Shown here piece after piece: positions 7,453-16,646 of a stretch of 42,448 nucleotides of DNA. Both the position numbers and the translations under genes were made by a program. Numbering within the stretch: position 1 is the stretch's first letter; every line of letters begins with the position of its first letter. Below the pieces are notes generated by a model. That model was not told where the DNA came from. It was given only the letters and a program-made list of their open reading frames with translations, and searched no databases. The stretch is from Clostridium sp. Its GTDB lineage: Bacteria > Bacillota > Clostridia > Clostridiales > Clostridiaceae. The stretch lies in the NCBI RefSeq assembly GCF_017888565.1, contig NZ_JAGHFX010000061.1:1-42448 (forward strand). The letters are read 5' to 3'.

Positions 7453-8574
7453 TTATTTTCTTGATCTTAAAAAGCTTGGTATATTTACACTATCAGTTTC
7501 AATATCTAAAAGAGGATCTACTCTTTTTGTTGGCTCTGGCATTTCAACTTCCTGTTTAACCGGTTGCTCTTTAATTATTCTTTTCTCAAATACTGGTTCA
7601 CGATTCAATATTTTATTATTATCTTCTTCAAATCCTGTAGCTATAACTGTTATTCTGATTTCATCAGATAATGTTTCATCTATAACAGCTCCAAATATTA
7701 TATTGGCATCTGGATCAGCCGCTTCCCTAACAATATCAGCAGCTTCATATACTTCTATAGCCCCTAAATCTACTCCACCTGTAAAGTTGATAATAACTCC
7801 AGTTGCACCATCTATTGATGTTTCAAGTAATGGAGATGAAATAGCTTGTCTTACTGCATCTTGTGCTTTAGTATCTCCAGTTCCATGACCCACACCCATA
7901 TGCGCAAGTCCTTTATTTAACATAACAGTTTCTATGTCTGCAAAGTCAGCATTAACTACCCCTGGAATAGTTATAAGGTCAGATATAGCTTGTACCCCTT
8001 GTCTTAATACTTCATCTGCTAATTTGAATGAATCTAATAGAGTTGTTTTCTTATCCGCCATACTTAGTAATTTTTCATTTGGTATTATAACTAAAGTATC
8101 AACTGCTTTCATAAGATTTTCAATTCCCATTTCCGCATGTCTCATTCTTCTTTTACCCTCAAATGGGAATGGCTTTGTAACTACACCTACTGTTAATATA
8201 CTCATAGATTTAGCTATTTCAGCAACTACAGGGGCTGCACCAGTACCTGTTCCTCCGCCCATACCAGCAGTTATAAATACCATGTTGGCTCCCTTTATAG
8301 CTTCTGCTATTTCTTCTCTACTTTCTTCTGCTGCCTTTTTTCCTATTTCAGGATTAGCTCCAGCTCCTAGCCCCTTTGTTAACTTTTCTCCTATTTGGAT
8401 TTTAACATTAGCATGAGATAGCATTAAAGCTTGTTTATCAGTATTAACGGCAATAAACTCAACGTTTTTTAGCCCTTCAGCAATCATTCTATTAACGGCA
8501 TTTCCTCCACCGCCTCCGCAACCAATTACCTTAATATTGGTTAACTCTTGCATATCTACTTCGAAATCTAACAA
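7453..8574 (-). CDS. ftsZ: Cell division protein FtsZ
   Basis: FtsZ is the tubulin-like GTPase that forms the division ring. The 373-residue protein has [14 protein letters not shown] (about 17-30), the tubulin signature [10 protein letters not shown] (about 106-115), the T7 synergy-loop sequence [11 protein letters not shown] and the C-terminal peptide [21 protein letters not shown], which would contact FtsA/SepF-type partners. The start is a TTG at 8574 with AGGAGG at a good distance; an in-frame ATG lies seven codons further in. No ftsA or ftsQ accompanies it; its downstream neighbour is spoIIGA. A 586-nt AT-rich gap precedes it. Confidence 0.97.
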   Translation of the reverse strand: MLDFEVDMQELTNIKVIGCGGGGGNAVNRMIAEGLKNVEFIAVNTDKQALMLSHANVKIQIGEKLTKGLGAGANPEIGKKAAEESREEIAEAIKGANMVFITAGMGGGTGTGAAPVVAEIAKSMSILTVGVVTKPFPFEGKRRMRHAEMGIENLMKAVDTLVIIPNEKLLSMADKKTTLLDSFKLADEVLRQGVQAISDLITIPGVVNADFADIETVMLNKGLAHMGVGHGTGDTKAQDAVRQAISSPLLETSIDGATGVIINFTGGVDLGAIEVYEAADIVREAADPDANIIFGAVIDETLSDEIRITVIATGFEEDNNKILNREPVFEKRIIKEQPVKQEVEMPEPTKRVDPLLDIETDSVNIPSFLRSRK

Positions 8575-9133
8575 AATAATTCCTCCTTTAGAAAATATCT
8601 ACTAGTAATTTTTCTACTTTGTTTCTTCTCTTCATTCATTTACTAATCTCAAATTCAATAATAATATATCTTCATATATTAATTTTACATCATACTGTAC
8701 CTTTTTAACAATACTTTAATATCCTAAATAATAAAGATTTTGTTACTTAAAGACAATAAATGTATATTTTTGGACTTCCACTTGTATTTTTTTATTTATA
8801 TTCCTTTTAATTACTATTAAAATTTAGAAATCAATGTAAATTTTATTTAGTTTTATAAATATAACCATAATTTTTATAATTAAATTTAATAAAATTCAAT
8901 TATATTTTATCATCTACAATGAAATAACTCAACCTTTTAGTTAATATTATGATTATTTTTAAAGAAATCATACGTACTTCTTTTAATAACACTCCCTTTT
9001 TCTGTGTATAATAAGCTTTTCTTATTATCTATTGTTAAATACATTTAAAATATATAAAAAAACATTTATAATCTTATATTCAACAAAGATTCTAAATTTC
9101 CTCTAATAAGTTATATTATTTTATAAATTTAAT
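8575..9133. other. AT-rich intergenic region between pilT and ftsZ
   Basis: About 560 nt with no convincing gene on either strand and no recognisable structured RNA. It should hold the ftsZ promoter or promoters. One candidate on the minus strand is TTGAGT (8932-8927), 17 nt, TAAAAT (8909-8904), which would give a leader of about 320 nt. That match is only fair in such AT-rich sequence. Confidence 0.4.
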
Positions 9134-9163
9134 AAAAAAAACAGAGCATATGCTCTGTTTTTA
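9134..9163 (-). terminator. Terminator overlapping the pilT stop codon
   Basis: Arms AAAAACAGAGCATA and TATGCTCTGTTTTT form a stem whose upstream arm includes the pilT TAA (9161-9163). It is followed by a U-run on the minus strand. Confidence 0.8.
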
Positions 9164-10216
9164 TAACATCATTATTCTTTTTATAGTCTCTCTATCAACT
9201 GAATATGTTAATGCAGTTTCTCCACTTATGACACCTTTTTTATATAATTCTGCCAATGCCATATCCATAGTTTTCATTCCATATTTTCCACCTGTTTGAA
9301 TTGCTGATTCTATTTGATGTGTCTTACCTTCTCTAATTAGATTTTGAATACCTGGTGTTGTAGTCATTATTTCTAAAGCAGCAACCCTACCTTTATTATC
9401 TTCAACCGGTACTAATTGCTGAGATACAACGCCTTGCAATACAGCTGCTAATTGTACTCTTATTTGCTGTTGCTGATGTGGTGGAAAAACATCTATAATC
9501 CTATCGATAGTTTTAGCAGCTCCTATTGTATGTAGTGTGGAGAATACTAAATGACCTGTTTCAGCTGCAGTTATTGCAATTGAAATAGTTTCTAGGTCTC
9601 TCATCTCCCCTACAAGTATAACATCTGGATCTTCTCTTAAAATAGCTTTTAGTGCACTTTGATAACTTTTGCTATCTTTTCCTATTTCTCTTTGATTTAT
9701 TATGCAATTATTATGCTTATGAAGGTATTCTATTGGATCCTCTAATGTTATAATATGAGCCTCTCTTGTATTGTTTATTTCATTTATCATGGCCGCTAAT
9801 GTTGTACTTTTACCACTTCCTGTTGGCCCAGTAACTAATACCAATCCTCTTTGTTTTTGAATTATATCTTTTATTACTTTAGGATGCTTTAATTCATCTA
9901 AACTCGGTATTTTTAATGCAATTACTCTAATAGCAATAGCATCGCTGTTTCTTTGTTTAAATATATTTACTCTAAACCTTCCTGTCCCAGAAATAGAATA
10001 TGATGTATCCATTTCACCAGTTTTATTATATAATTCAAAATTTTCTCCTAGTATTTCTTTTGAAAAATCCTTTAATGCACTTGGCATTAGTTTTTCAGTT
10101 CCTAATTTAATCAAACTTCCATTAACTCTTATAGTTGGAGGTAACCCAACTGTCAAATGTAAATCTGATGCACCCTTTTCTATTGTCTCATTTAATAAAT
10201 CATTCAACACATACAT
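9161..10216 (-). CDS. pilT: PilT-type twitching/retraction ATPase
   Basis: This is a hexameric secretion-superfamily ATPase that retracts type IV pili. The 351-residue protein has an N-terminal PAS-like domain (about 1-110) and an ATPase core with Walker A GPTGSGKSTT (130-139), an Asp box, Walker B ILVGEMRDLETI and a His box STLHTIGAAKTIDR. LIREGKTHQIESAIQTG is the PilT-type C-terminal motif (AIRNLIREGK class), which distinguishes it from PilB. No other pilus genes are in the window, so it is separated from the assembly cluster. It lies between sigK and ftsZ on the same strand, with its own terminator, so it is transcribed apart from ftsZ. Confidence 0.93.
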   Translation of the reverse strand: MYVLNDLLNETIEKGASDLHLTVGLPPTIRVNGSLIKLGTEKLMPSALKDFSKEILGENFELYNKTGEMDTSYSISGTGRFRVNIFKQRNSDAIAIRVIALKIPSLDELKHPKVIKDIIQKQRGLVLVTGPTGSGKSTTLAAMINEINNTREAHIITLEDPIEYLHKHNNCIINQREIGKDSKSYQSALKAILREDPDVILVGEMRDLETISIAITAAETGHLVFSTLHTIGAAKTIDRIIDVFPPHQQQQIRVQLAAVLQGVVSQQLVPVEDNKGRVAALEIMTTTPGIQNLIREGKTHQIESAIQTGGKYGMKTMDMALAELYKKGVISGETALTYSVDRETIKRIMML

Positions 10217-10333
10217 TATTCTATATCCTCCATGTTGCTAGATTATGTCCATCTTATTTTATTCGATAAAACTTTCTATATTCCTTCTTTATATTACACA
10301 ATATTTCAACATAGGATAGATATATTTATAATT

Positions 10334-11029
10334 TTATTTTGTTGATAACTCTTTTTTCAATTTCTTTAAAGCTTTCTTCTCGATTCTTGAAACATATGAT
10401 CTTGATATTCCTAATAATGCTGCTATTTCCCTTTGAGTCCTGCACCTACCATCAATAAGACCATATCTCATCTTTACAATCTCGCCTTCTCTTTCACTTA
10501 ATGAAACACATATTTTATTATATAATTGCTTAATTTGAAGATTACTTTCAACTTTTTCTAAAACAGAATCTTTTTCACTACTTAATACATCAATTAAGCA
10601 AATTTCATTTCCTTCCTTATCAACTCCAATAGGATCCTGTAAATAAACCTCATTTTTTTGTTTTTTGTTATTTCTAAAAAGCATTAATATCTCATTTTCT
10701 ATACATCTTGATGCATAAGTAGCTAATCTAGTTCCTTTTGATGCATCAAATGAATCTATTGCTTTTATAAGCCCAACAGTTCCTATAGATATTAGTTCAT
10801 CAATGTCTTTATTGGGAAAATTATATTTCTTTACTATATGTGCTACTAATCTAAGATTCCTTTCTATTAATATGCTTTTTGCTTCTTTGTCCCCATTTTT
10901 TAAAAGTTTTAAATATTGCTCTTCTTCTTCTTCATCAAGCGGTTTTGGAAATGTATTATTGCCTGATATATAACCTGTTAAAAATACAGAATTACATAAC
11001 AGCTCTATAATATTAGATAAAAAAAACAC
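10334..11029 (-). CDS. sigK: Sporulation sigma factor pro-SigK (late mother cell), uninterrupted
   Basis: SigK drives late mother-cell transcription. The 231-residue product begins with a hydrophobic pro-sequence (MFFLSNIIELLCNSVFLTGYI) followed by GNNTFPKPLDEEEEEQYL, where mature SigK begins; removal is normally by SpoIVFB. Region 2 shows RNLRLVAHIVKKY, DELISIGTVGLIKAIDSFD and [16 protein letters not shown]. Region 4 ends REIAALLGISRSYVSRIEKK. The start is a GTG at 11029 behind GGAGGAAG. The gene is continuous, without the skin element that splits it in Bacillus subtilis and Clostridioides difficile. A sigma-E-like promoter precedes it. Confidence 0.95.
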   Translation of the reverse strand: MFFLSNIIELLCNSVFLTGYISGNNTFPKPLDEEEEEQYLKLLKNGDKEAKSILIERNLRLVAHIVKKYNFPNKDIDELISIGTVGLIKAIDSFDASKGTRLATYASRCIENEILMLFRNNKKQKNEVYLQDPIGVDKEGNEICLIDVLSSEKDSVLEKVESNLQIKQLYNKICVSLSEREGEIVKMRYGLIDGRCRTQREIAALLGISRSYVSRIEKKALKKLKKELSTK

Positions 11030-11057
11030 AGAACTTCCTCCTCGTAGTGCTTATTAT

Positions 11058-11084
11058 ATAATATGATAAAATCCGAAAATATTG
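11058..11084 (-). promoter_or_regulatory. Candidate sigma-E promoter of sigK
   Basis: Minus strand CAATATT (11084-11078), 12 nt, CATATTAT (11065-11058). This is a partial match to the sigma-E pattern KMATATT / CATACAMT (6 of 7 and 6 of 8), about 30 nt before the GTG start. The spacing is at the short end of the known range. Confidence 0.4.
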
Positions 11085-11205
11085 CTTGTGTTTCATAAAA
11101 TAAAGTTGGAATATTTTTTTAGTAACGCTATATGAGATATATTATTATTATTAAGATTTATAACCAAATATGATTAATTATAAAGTCCATACTATCTTAT
11201 AAAAT

Positions 11206-11248
11206 AAAAACAGCCATAAAATCTATATTGATTTTATGGCTGTTTTTA
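11206..11248 (-). terminator. Terminator after the penicillin-binding protein gene
   Basis: A perfect 18-bp stem (AAAAACAGCCATAAAATC and complement) around a 6-nt loop, about 45 nt past the stop. The symmetric A/T ends give a U tail on the minus strand. Confidence 0.8.
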
Positions 11249-11292
11249 TTATTTATAATAATTTTATATTTTCCTCTTAATATTAAGTATTC

Positions 11293-12906
11293 TTATTTCT
11301 TAGTTAATGATGTAACTATATCTCTAAAGATAGGGGCTCCAGTATTTCCTCCACCAAGTTCTCTTCCATCAGGATGTTTTTCTCCAATATTAGGTGCAAT
11401 AACTACTACAGTGTACTTTTTGCCATCCATCTCAAAATATCCAGCAAACCACCCATGGTTAGTGCCCCCATTTCCAGTTGATGTACCAGTTTTCCCTCCA
11501 ATATTAACGCCTTCTACCTTAGCTTCAAACCCTGAACCTTCCCAAATTACTTTTGACATTGTTTCCTGAGCTAATCTTGAAGCCGTTTGACTAAACACCC
11601 TTACTTGCTCTTCTTTAAATTCTTTTACAATATTATCATTATCATCCACTATTGACTCAACTATAGTAGGCTTTATATAAACTCCATCATTGACTATTGT
11701 ATTATATAATCCAGCCATTTGTACTGGAGTAACCATTATAGTTTGACCTATTGAAATATTATTCATACTATTTTCTACAGTAGGTTTTACTCCTGAAGCT
11801 TCATTTCTATTTTCACCCTTTATATTAAAAACTGGCTTGAATAGTCCCATCTTTTCTAAGTAAGTCATTGTTTCGCTATAACCAACTTTTGCTCCTACTT
11901 TCGCAAAAACATCATTACATGATATTTTTAGTGCATCTTCTACTGATAAATCCCCATGACCATAAGGTTTACCGTCCTTACTACAGATTACACCAGTACA
12001 AGAAAAAACATCTGTTGGACTTATAACACCTTTATCTAATGCAATTGTTTCTGTTATTACCTTAAATATTGACCCTGGCTCATAGCCTAATTGCTCTATA
12101 CCTAAATTTACATTTGCTTGAGTTTCATCCTTTTGAACCATAGCTTTTATTTTCCCTGTTTCTGCTTCGGATACCACTACACCAACATTTTTTAAAAATG
12201 CATAATTTTCTTTTTGAAGCACTTCTCTAACCTTATCTTCCCAAGTTTCATCCACAGTTAATTTAATATTATTATTATTTTCTAAAGTAAGCTCTCCATC
12301 TCCATAAACAGCTTTTTCATCCAAATAAAATTTAGCTTCTGGATAAGTATTGTTTTTTATATAAGAATTCAAATCATATTCTAGTGAGTTTTCAATAACA
12401 CTTTCATCAGATATATTAGCTAAAAAGTTACTTGTCTTCCATGCTTCCTTAGTATCAACTTCATCGTATGTATAGGTATATATCCCTTTTATATTTTTCA
12501 ATTTATTTACTTTATTAAAAGTTTCTTCACTAACAGTATAGTATATTTTACCATCATTTTTCATAACATCTGAATAGTTAAAATCAGGGTCTTCAGATTT
12601 CATGATAAAATTTAAAGCCATTAAGTCTTCCAATGTCTCTTCATAATTATTAAGCATAAACGGTTTGGTGTCTAATATTACTATATATTTTTTATTATAG
12701 TCCATCATATCCTTTCCGTTAGTATCAAAAATTCTATATTTCATCTGTGATAGATTTTCTGCTTGATAATTCTTCATTTGCCCTGAAACATTAGATGATG
12801 GATGTATCTGAAGAAAATATAATCTAACAACCAATAAAGATATAATTATTAAGTAACTCCCCGTTATTATTACAACTCTTTTTAAATCTGTTTTATTTTT
12901 ATCCAT
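11293..12906 (-). CDS. Class B penicillin-binding protein (transpeptidase)
   Basis: This 537-residue D,D-transpeptidase cross-links peptidoglycan. It has an N-terminal cytosolic tail and one membrane anchor near 11-32, then a non-catalytic domain, then the transpeptidase domain with SIFK (Ser279, Lys282), SCN (329-331) and KTGTS (472-476). No PASTA repeats or glycosyltransferase domain are seen, so it is a plain class B enzyme. Its position between sigK and udk suggests a septal or sporulation role of the FtsI/SpoVD kind, but that is inference. Its only plausible SD (GGAGGTG) lies inside the terminator hairpin of the preceding operon. Confidence 0.88.
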   Translation of the reverse strand: MDKNKTDLKRVVIITGSYLIIISLLVVRLYFLQIHPSSNVSGQMKNYQAENLSQMKYRIFDTNGKDMMDYNKKYIVILDTKPFMLNNYEETLEDLMALNFIMKSEDPDFNYSDVMKNDGKIYYTVSEETFNKVNKLKNIKGIYTYTYDEVDTKEAWKTSNFLANISDESVIENSLEYDLNSYIKNNTYPEAKFYLDEKAVYGDGELTLENNNNIKLTVDETWEDKVREVLQKENYAFLKNVGVVVSEAETGKIKAMVQKDETQANVNLGIEQLGYEPGSIFKVITETIALDKGVISPTDVFSCTGVICSKDGKPYGHGDLSVEDALKISCNDVFAKVGAKVGYSETMTYLEKMGLFKPVFNIKGENRNEASGVKPTVENSMNNISIGQTIMVTPVQMAGLYNTIVNDGVYIKPTIVESIVDDNDNIVKEFKEEQVRVFSQTASRLAQETMSKVIWEGSGFEAKVEGVNIGGKTGTSTGNGGTNHGWFAGYFEMDGKKYTVVVIAPNIGEKHPDGRELGGGNTGAPIFRDIVTSLTKK

Positions 12907-12910
12907 TATT

Positions 12911-12958
12911 AAAAAAACACCTCCCTAGGCTTAATTTTAGCCTTTGGAGGTGTTTTTT
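12911..12958 (-). terminator. Terminator after udk, containing the downstream SD
   Basis: Stem ACACCTCC...GGAGGTGT with A/T extensions and an inner GGCT/AGCC helix, followed by a U run on the minus strand. The descending arm includes GGGAGGTG, the only SD for the penicillin-binding protein gene that starts at 12906. Confidence 0.75.
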
Positions 12959-12970
12959 ATACATTTATTT

Positions 12971-13588
12971 CTATTTTATAATATCTTTTATTTTAGTTAC
13001 AAGTATATCTATTGCAACTTTATTCTGTCCACCTTCTGGAACTATAATATCTGCGTATCTTTTTGTTGGCTCTGTAAATTGCATATGCATAGGTCTAACA
13101 ACATCTAAATACTGACTAACTACTGAATCTACAGTTCTTCCTCTTTCATTAATATCTCTAATTAATCTTCTAAGGATTCTTATATCAGCATCAGTATCAA
13201 CATATACCTTTATATCTAACAACTCTCTAAGTCTTTCATCTTCTAATACTAATATACCTTCAACAATTATAATATCTTTAGGCTCTATTCTTACTGTTTC
13301 TTTAGCTCTATTATGATTTGAAAAATCATAAATGGGCTTGTTGATAGCAATCCCATTAATTAAATCGCTTAAATGTTTAATCAGCAAATCATTATCAAAC
13401 GCCCTTGGATGATCATAATTTGTTTTTACCCTTTCTTCCATAGATAAATGACTTTGATCTTTATAATACATATCTTGTTGTATCATTGCTATACATTCAT
13501 TGGAAAAACTTGAATATATGGCATCTGCAATACTACTTTTACCCGATCCTGTACCACCAGTTATTCCAATTAAGATTGGCTTTTTCAT
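12971..13588 (-). CDS. udk: Uridine kinase
   Basis: Udk phosphorylates uridine and cytidine to UMP and CMP in pyrimidine salvage. The 205-residue protein has the P-loop [12 protein letters not shown] (8-19), [23 protein letters not shown], the lid motif [13 protein letters not shown] and [24 protein letters not shown], all typical of the family. The length is normal. It starts behind AAGGAGG, about 20 nt after the U32 gene stop, and is the last gene of the mltG-trmR-U32-udk operon, the order also found in Bacillus. Confidence 0.95.
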   Translation of the reverse strand: MKKPILIGITGGTGSGKSSIADAIYSSFSNECIAMIQQDMYYKDQSHLSMEERVKTNYDHPRAFDNDLLIKHLSDLINGIAINKPIYDFSNHNRAKETVRIEPKDIIIVEGILVLEDERLRELLDIKVYVDTDADIRILRRLIRDINERGRTVDSVVSQYLDVVRPMHMQFTEPTKRYADIIVPEGGQNKVAIDILVTKIKDIIK

Positions 13589-13609
13589 TATAGTTCCTCC
13601 TTCTTATGT

Positions 13610-14845
13610 CTACAGCTCTAAAACTTTCTTTCCTTTAATTAACATATCTTTTTCTTTTAATGGAGTTTCAACTCTAGCTTTAAATACCATATGTGCTCTA
13701 TTAGCAACATTAGTTTTAACATCTTTCTCCACATCAAACATTTCATCAAGTTTTACATTGAAATTAGGTGTATGAGCTCTTAAAACTTCAACTACATCCC
13801 CTTCAAAAACTCTATTTTTTTGAAGAATAGTTGCTTCTTTTGTTTCAGGATCATAGCTTTGAACAACACCTACTATATCATAATCTCTAACATAAGATGA
13901 CACATCATAATTTTGTTCTCCAGTTTTTCCAAAGAAGAAACCTGTATGATATTGTCTATGACTTATTTTTAATAATGTATCCATCCATTCTTGTTTAAAC
14001 TCGTACCCTTCAGGATTAGCCATATATGAATCAACAGCTTCTCTATAAGCTTTAACTACTGAAGCTACATAAAATTCACTCTTCATTCTACCTTCTATTT
14101 TTAATGAATGAATACCACTCTTAATAAGTTCAGGTATATGTTTTATCATACATAAATCTTTTGAATTCATTATATATGTGCCATTATCATCTTCTACAAC
14201 TGGATAATATTCACCTGGTCTAGTTTCTTCAACTAAATAATACTTATATCTACAAGCATTTGAGCATATTCCCTTGTTAGCATCTCTTCCTAACATATAA
14301 TTTGAGATAAGACATCTTCCAGAATATGCAATACACATTGATCCATGTATAAATACTTCTAACTCGCAATCTTCTGGAATATTTTCTTTTATTACATTAA
14401 TTTCATTAAGAGTTAATTCTCTAGCTAAAACTACTCTTTTAACGCCTTGTTCATACCAAAACTTAGTCGCCATCCAGTTAACTGTATTAGCTTGAGTACT
14501 TAAATGTATTTCTAAATCCGGTGCTGCTATTTTAGCCGCCATCACTATTGATGGATCTGCAGCTATAATTGCATCTATTCCTAAATCGTATAATCCCTTA
14601 ATATACTCTTCTACACCCTTTAAGTCATGATTTCTTGGAAATACATTCATTGTTACATATAATTTTTTTCCTCTATCATGACAGTACTTTACTCCTTCTG
14701 CCATTTCTTCATTGGTGAAGTTATCTGAAAAGGCTCTTAAATTAAGTCTTCCTCCACCTATATATACTGCATCGGCTCCAAAGTCTATTGCAATTTTTAA
14801 TTTTTCTAGGCTCCCTGCTGGTGCTAAAATTTCTGGTTTAATCAT
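13610..14845 (-). CDS. trhP: U32-family protein, probable tRNA 5-hydroxyuridine synthase (TrhP)
   Basis: Although called peptidase U32, members of this group (E. coli TrhP, Bacillus TrhP1/TrhP2) make 5-hydroxyuridine at tRNA wobble position 34, using prephenate. The 411-residue protein has LAPAGSLEKLKIAIDFGADAVYIGG at the N-terminus and the U32 signature around 168-200 (HGSMCIAYSGRC ... GICSNACRYKY). Cys171, Cys178, Cys194, Cys198 and Cys232 are available for the iron-sulfur cluster. The C-terminal domain runs from about residue 320. It starts 4 nt after trmR, whose Bacillus orthologue methylates the same nucleoside. Bacillus has two adjacent U32 genes here; this window has one. Confidence 0.85.
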   Translation of the reverse strand: MIKPEILAPAGSLEKLKIAIDFGADAVYIGGGRLNLRAFSDNFTNEEMAEGVKYCHDRGKKLYVTMNVFPRNHDLKGVEEYIKGLYDLGIDAIIAADPSIVMAAKIAAPDLEIHLSTQANTVNWMATKFWYEQGVKRVVLARELTLNEINVIKENIPEDCELEVFIHGSMCIAYSGRCLISNYMLGRDANKGICSNACRYKYYLVEETRPGEYYPVVEDDNGTYIMNSKDLCMIKHIPELIKSGIHSLKIEGRMKSEFYVASVVKAYREAVDSYMANPEGYEFKQEWMDTLLKISHRQYHTGFFFGKTGEQNYDVSSYVRDYDIVGVVQSYDPETKEATILQKNRVFEGDVVEVLRAHTPNFNVKLDEMFDVEKDVKTNVANRAHMVFKARVETPLKEKDMLIKGKKVLEL

Positions 14846-14849
14846 TTTT

Positions 14850-15494
14850 TTACCTCCTTTTAGTCACTGCAATTCCATCCCCCATTGGTATTACAGAAGT
14901 AATTAAATCTTTATCGTTAGATACTAATTCTAAGTATTCTCTCATTCTTTTTACTATTGTTATTTTTCGTCTTTTTACTAGTTCATTAGATGCAACCATA
15001 CCTCTAAACAAAACATTATCTGCTACTATAACTCCATCATCTTTTAACAATCTTAAACAATGTGGTAAAAAATGATTGTAGTGACCCTTTCCAGCATCCA
15101 TAAATATTAAATCATATGGTTCATTTAAATCTTCTAAAATTTCTAGGCAATCTCCTTCTTTAATCTCTATTTTATCTTCAAGATTATATTTTTTGAAATT
15201 TTCCCTAGCATATTTTATCATATTTTCATCACGTTCTATAGTAGTAATAGTTGGTTTTGTTCCTGAAGCTTCATACATCAAAACCGCTGAATATCCTATA
15301 GCTGTTCCAAGTTCTAAAATTCTTAAAGGTCTTTTCATACTAACCATAAATTCTAAGAATTTAGCTGTTTCTTTTTGTGCTATTGGAACTTTATTTTCCC
15401 TAGCAAAATCCTCTAATTCTTTATATTTATCACAAGCTTTAGGTATTAAGCTTCTTATATATTCTTCCATATAATCATGGGTTATTCCACTCAT
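14850..15494 (-). CDS. trmR: tRNA 5-hydroxyuridine methyltransferase TrmR
   Basis: This is an SAM-dependent O-methyltransferase (family 3) that converts 5-hydroxyuridine-34 to 5-methoxyuridine in tRNA. Motifs are RILELGTAIGYSAVLM (SAM loop), TIERDENMIKYARENF, DLIFMDAGKGHYNHFLP and VIVADNVLFRG. The ATG at 15494 has GGAGGAG at about 5 nt and gives MSGITHDYMEEYI with 214 residues; a longer reading from 15515 lacks an SD. It lies between mltG and the U32 gene, the same order as yrrL-yrrM-yrrN/O in Bacillus, which supports TrmR rather than a catechol-type methyltransferase. Confidence 0.9.
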   Translation of the reverse strand: MSGITHDYMEEYIRSLIPKACDKYKELEDFARENKVPIAQKETAKFLEFMVSMKRPLRILELGTAIGYSAVLMYEASGTKPTITTIERDENMIKYARENFKKYNLEDKIEIKEGDCLEILEDLNEPYDLIFMDAGKGHYNHFLPHCLRLLKDDGVIVADNVLFRGMVASNELVKRRKITIVKRMREYLELVSNDKDLITSVIPMGDGIAVTKRR

Positions 15495-15542
15495 GTTACT
15501 CCTCCGAATAGGCATTGTTAATTATAGCCTTAAGTTTTTATC

Positions 15543-16550
15543 TTAATATCCAAGATCATTTTGTTTTTTTATAAAATCTTCGTAGTTATTAGTGAAGTAA
15601 TGTGTTTTGTCATTTTGTAAAACGTAAAACAAGTAATCTGTTTGTTCAGGTTTAAGTGCTGCTTTTATCGATTCTAAGCCCGGATTTGAGATTGGCCCAA
15701 GAGGCAATCCATAATTTTTATATGTATTGTATGGAGAATTTGTTTCTAAATGACTGTATAATACCGTATCAACATGTTCACCTAATGCATATATTACGGT
15801 TGCATCTATCTGTAGCATCATGTCTATATTTAGCCTATTAACTATCACAGATGCAATAATCGGTCTTTCCGAATCAATCCTAGCTTCTTTTTCTATCATA
15901 GATGCTATAGTAACAACAGTTTCTATATCCTCATCTTTAACAGTAGTATTTGATTCTTTGATTGCTTCATTAAGCATTTCTTCAAACCTTGAAACCATTT
16001 TTGTAATTATTTCTTTAGGTGTTTCTCCAACTTTTATTAAATATGTATCTGGAAATAAATATCCTTCTAAATTATATCTTTTTTCACTATTTATGTTTAC
16101 AAACGACGGCAACTCATACTCTTTTATAGCTTTAATAAAATCTTCTTCACTACAGATTCCTTCTTTTTCTAACTTTTGACTTATATCATCTATTGTATAC
16201 CCTTCAGGAACTGTAAACTTAACAATATTTAATGAGGATTCACTTGTTAATATATTTATTAATTCATTAACATTTAAATCCTTCTGTAAAACATATTCCC
16301 CTGGTTTCACATCTATATCTTTCCCTGAAATCTTAACAAATAATTTTATAAGTGGTAAATTCTTTATTTTCTTTTCCTTTGACAAGGTATTTATTATACT
16401 ATAAAAACTATCCCCTTCTTGTACATTGATTACTATGTCTTCTGAAGTATTTAATGGTTTATTTATTATTCTTTTGAATAAAACAAAAAAACTTATAATT
16501 AGTATTAAAATTATTATTATAGGAATTGTTTTGGATTTCGATTTTCTCAT
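15543..16550 (-). CDS. mltG: Endolytic murein transglycosylase MltG
   Basis: MltG cuts nascent glycan strands and sets their length at the membrane. The 335-residue protein has one N-terminal membrane anchor (about 9-26), a LysM-like part (about 38-105) and the YceG catalytic domain. That domain has LEGYLFPDTY (161-170) and the catalytic Glu220 in ASMIEKEARIDSER. NPYNTYKNYGLPLGPISNPG and YLFYVLQNDKTHYFTN are further family signatures. It starts behind GGGGG. The stop is about 50 nt before trmR and no terminator intervenes, so it heads the operon running to udk. Confidence 0.93.
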   Translation of the reverse strand: MRKSKSKTIPIIIILILIISFFVLFKRIINKPLNTSEDIVINVQEGDSFYSIINTLSKEKKIKNLPLIKLFVKISGKDIDVKPGEYVLQKDLNVNELINILTSESSLNIVKFTVPEGYTIDDISQKLEKEGICSEEDFIKAIKEYELPSFVNINSEKRYNLEGYLFPDTYLIKVGETPKEIITKMVSRFEEMLNEAIKESNTTVKDEDIETVVTIASMIEKEARIDSERPIIASVIVNRLNIDMMLQIDATVIYALGEHVDTVLYSHLETNSPYNTYKNYGLPLGPISNPGLESIKAALKPEQTDYLFYVLQNDKTHYFTNNYEDFIKKQNDLGY

Positions 16551-16568
16551 AAAAACCCCCTACATATA

Positions 16569-16600
16569 AAGTAAATAGCCTATTATGGCTATTTACTCTA
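16569..16600 (-). terminator. Hairpin after typA
   Basis: AGTAAATAGCC and its complement form an 11-bp stem with a 6-nt loop, between typA and mltG. The U-tract on the minus strand (UUUAUAUG) is short, so termination may be partial and some read-through into mltG is possible. Confidence 0.55.
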
Positions 16601-16646
16601 TTATAATACTTTTTTTTATACTTATAAAGATATTTTATTTCATTTA

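Noticed and set aside
7934..8416. A long open frame on the plus strand opposite ftsZ
   Set aside because: It is antisense to the highly conserved FtsZ frame, has a low-complexity Ser/Ala/Pro composition and no convincing ribosome binding site; it is a shadow of ftsZ codon use.
8575..9133. Possible small RNA or extra gene in the ftsZ upstream gap
   Set aside because: Only A/T-rich sequence with frequent stops, no strong hairpin other than the pilT terminator, and no SD-linked frame of useful length.
11228..11569. Plus-strand open frame at the 3' end of the penicillin-binding protein gene
   Set aside because: It lies across the terminator and antisense to the KTG region, with no recognisable domain or SD.
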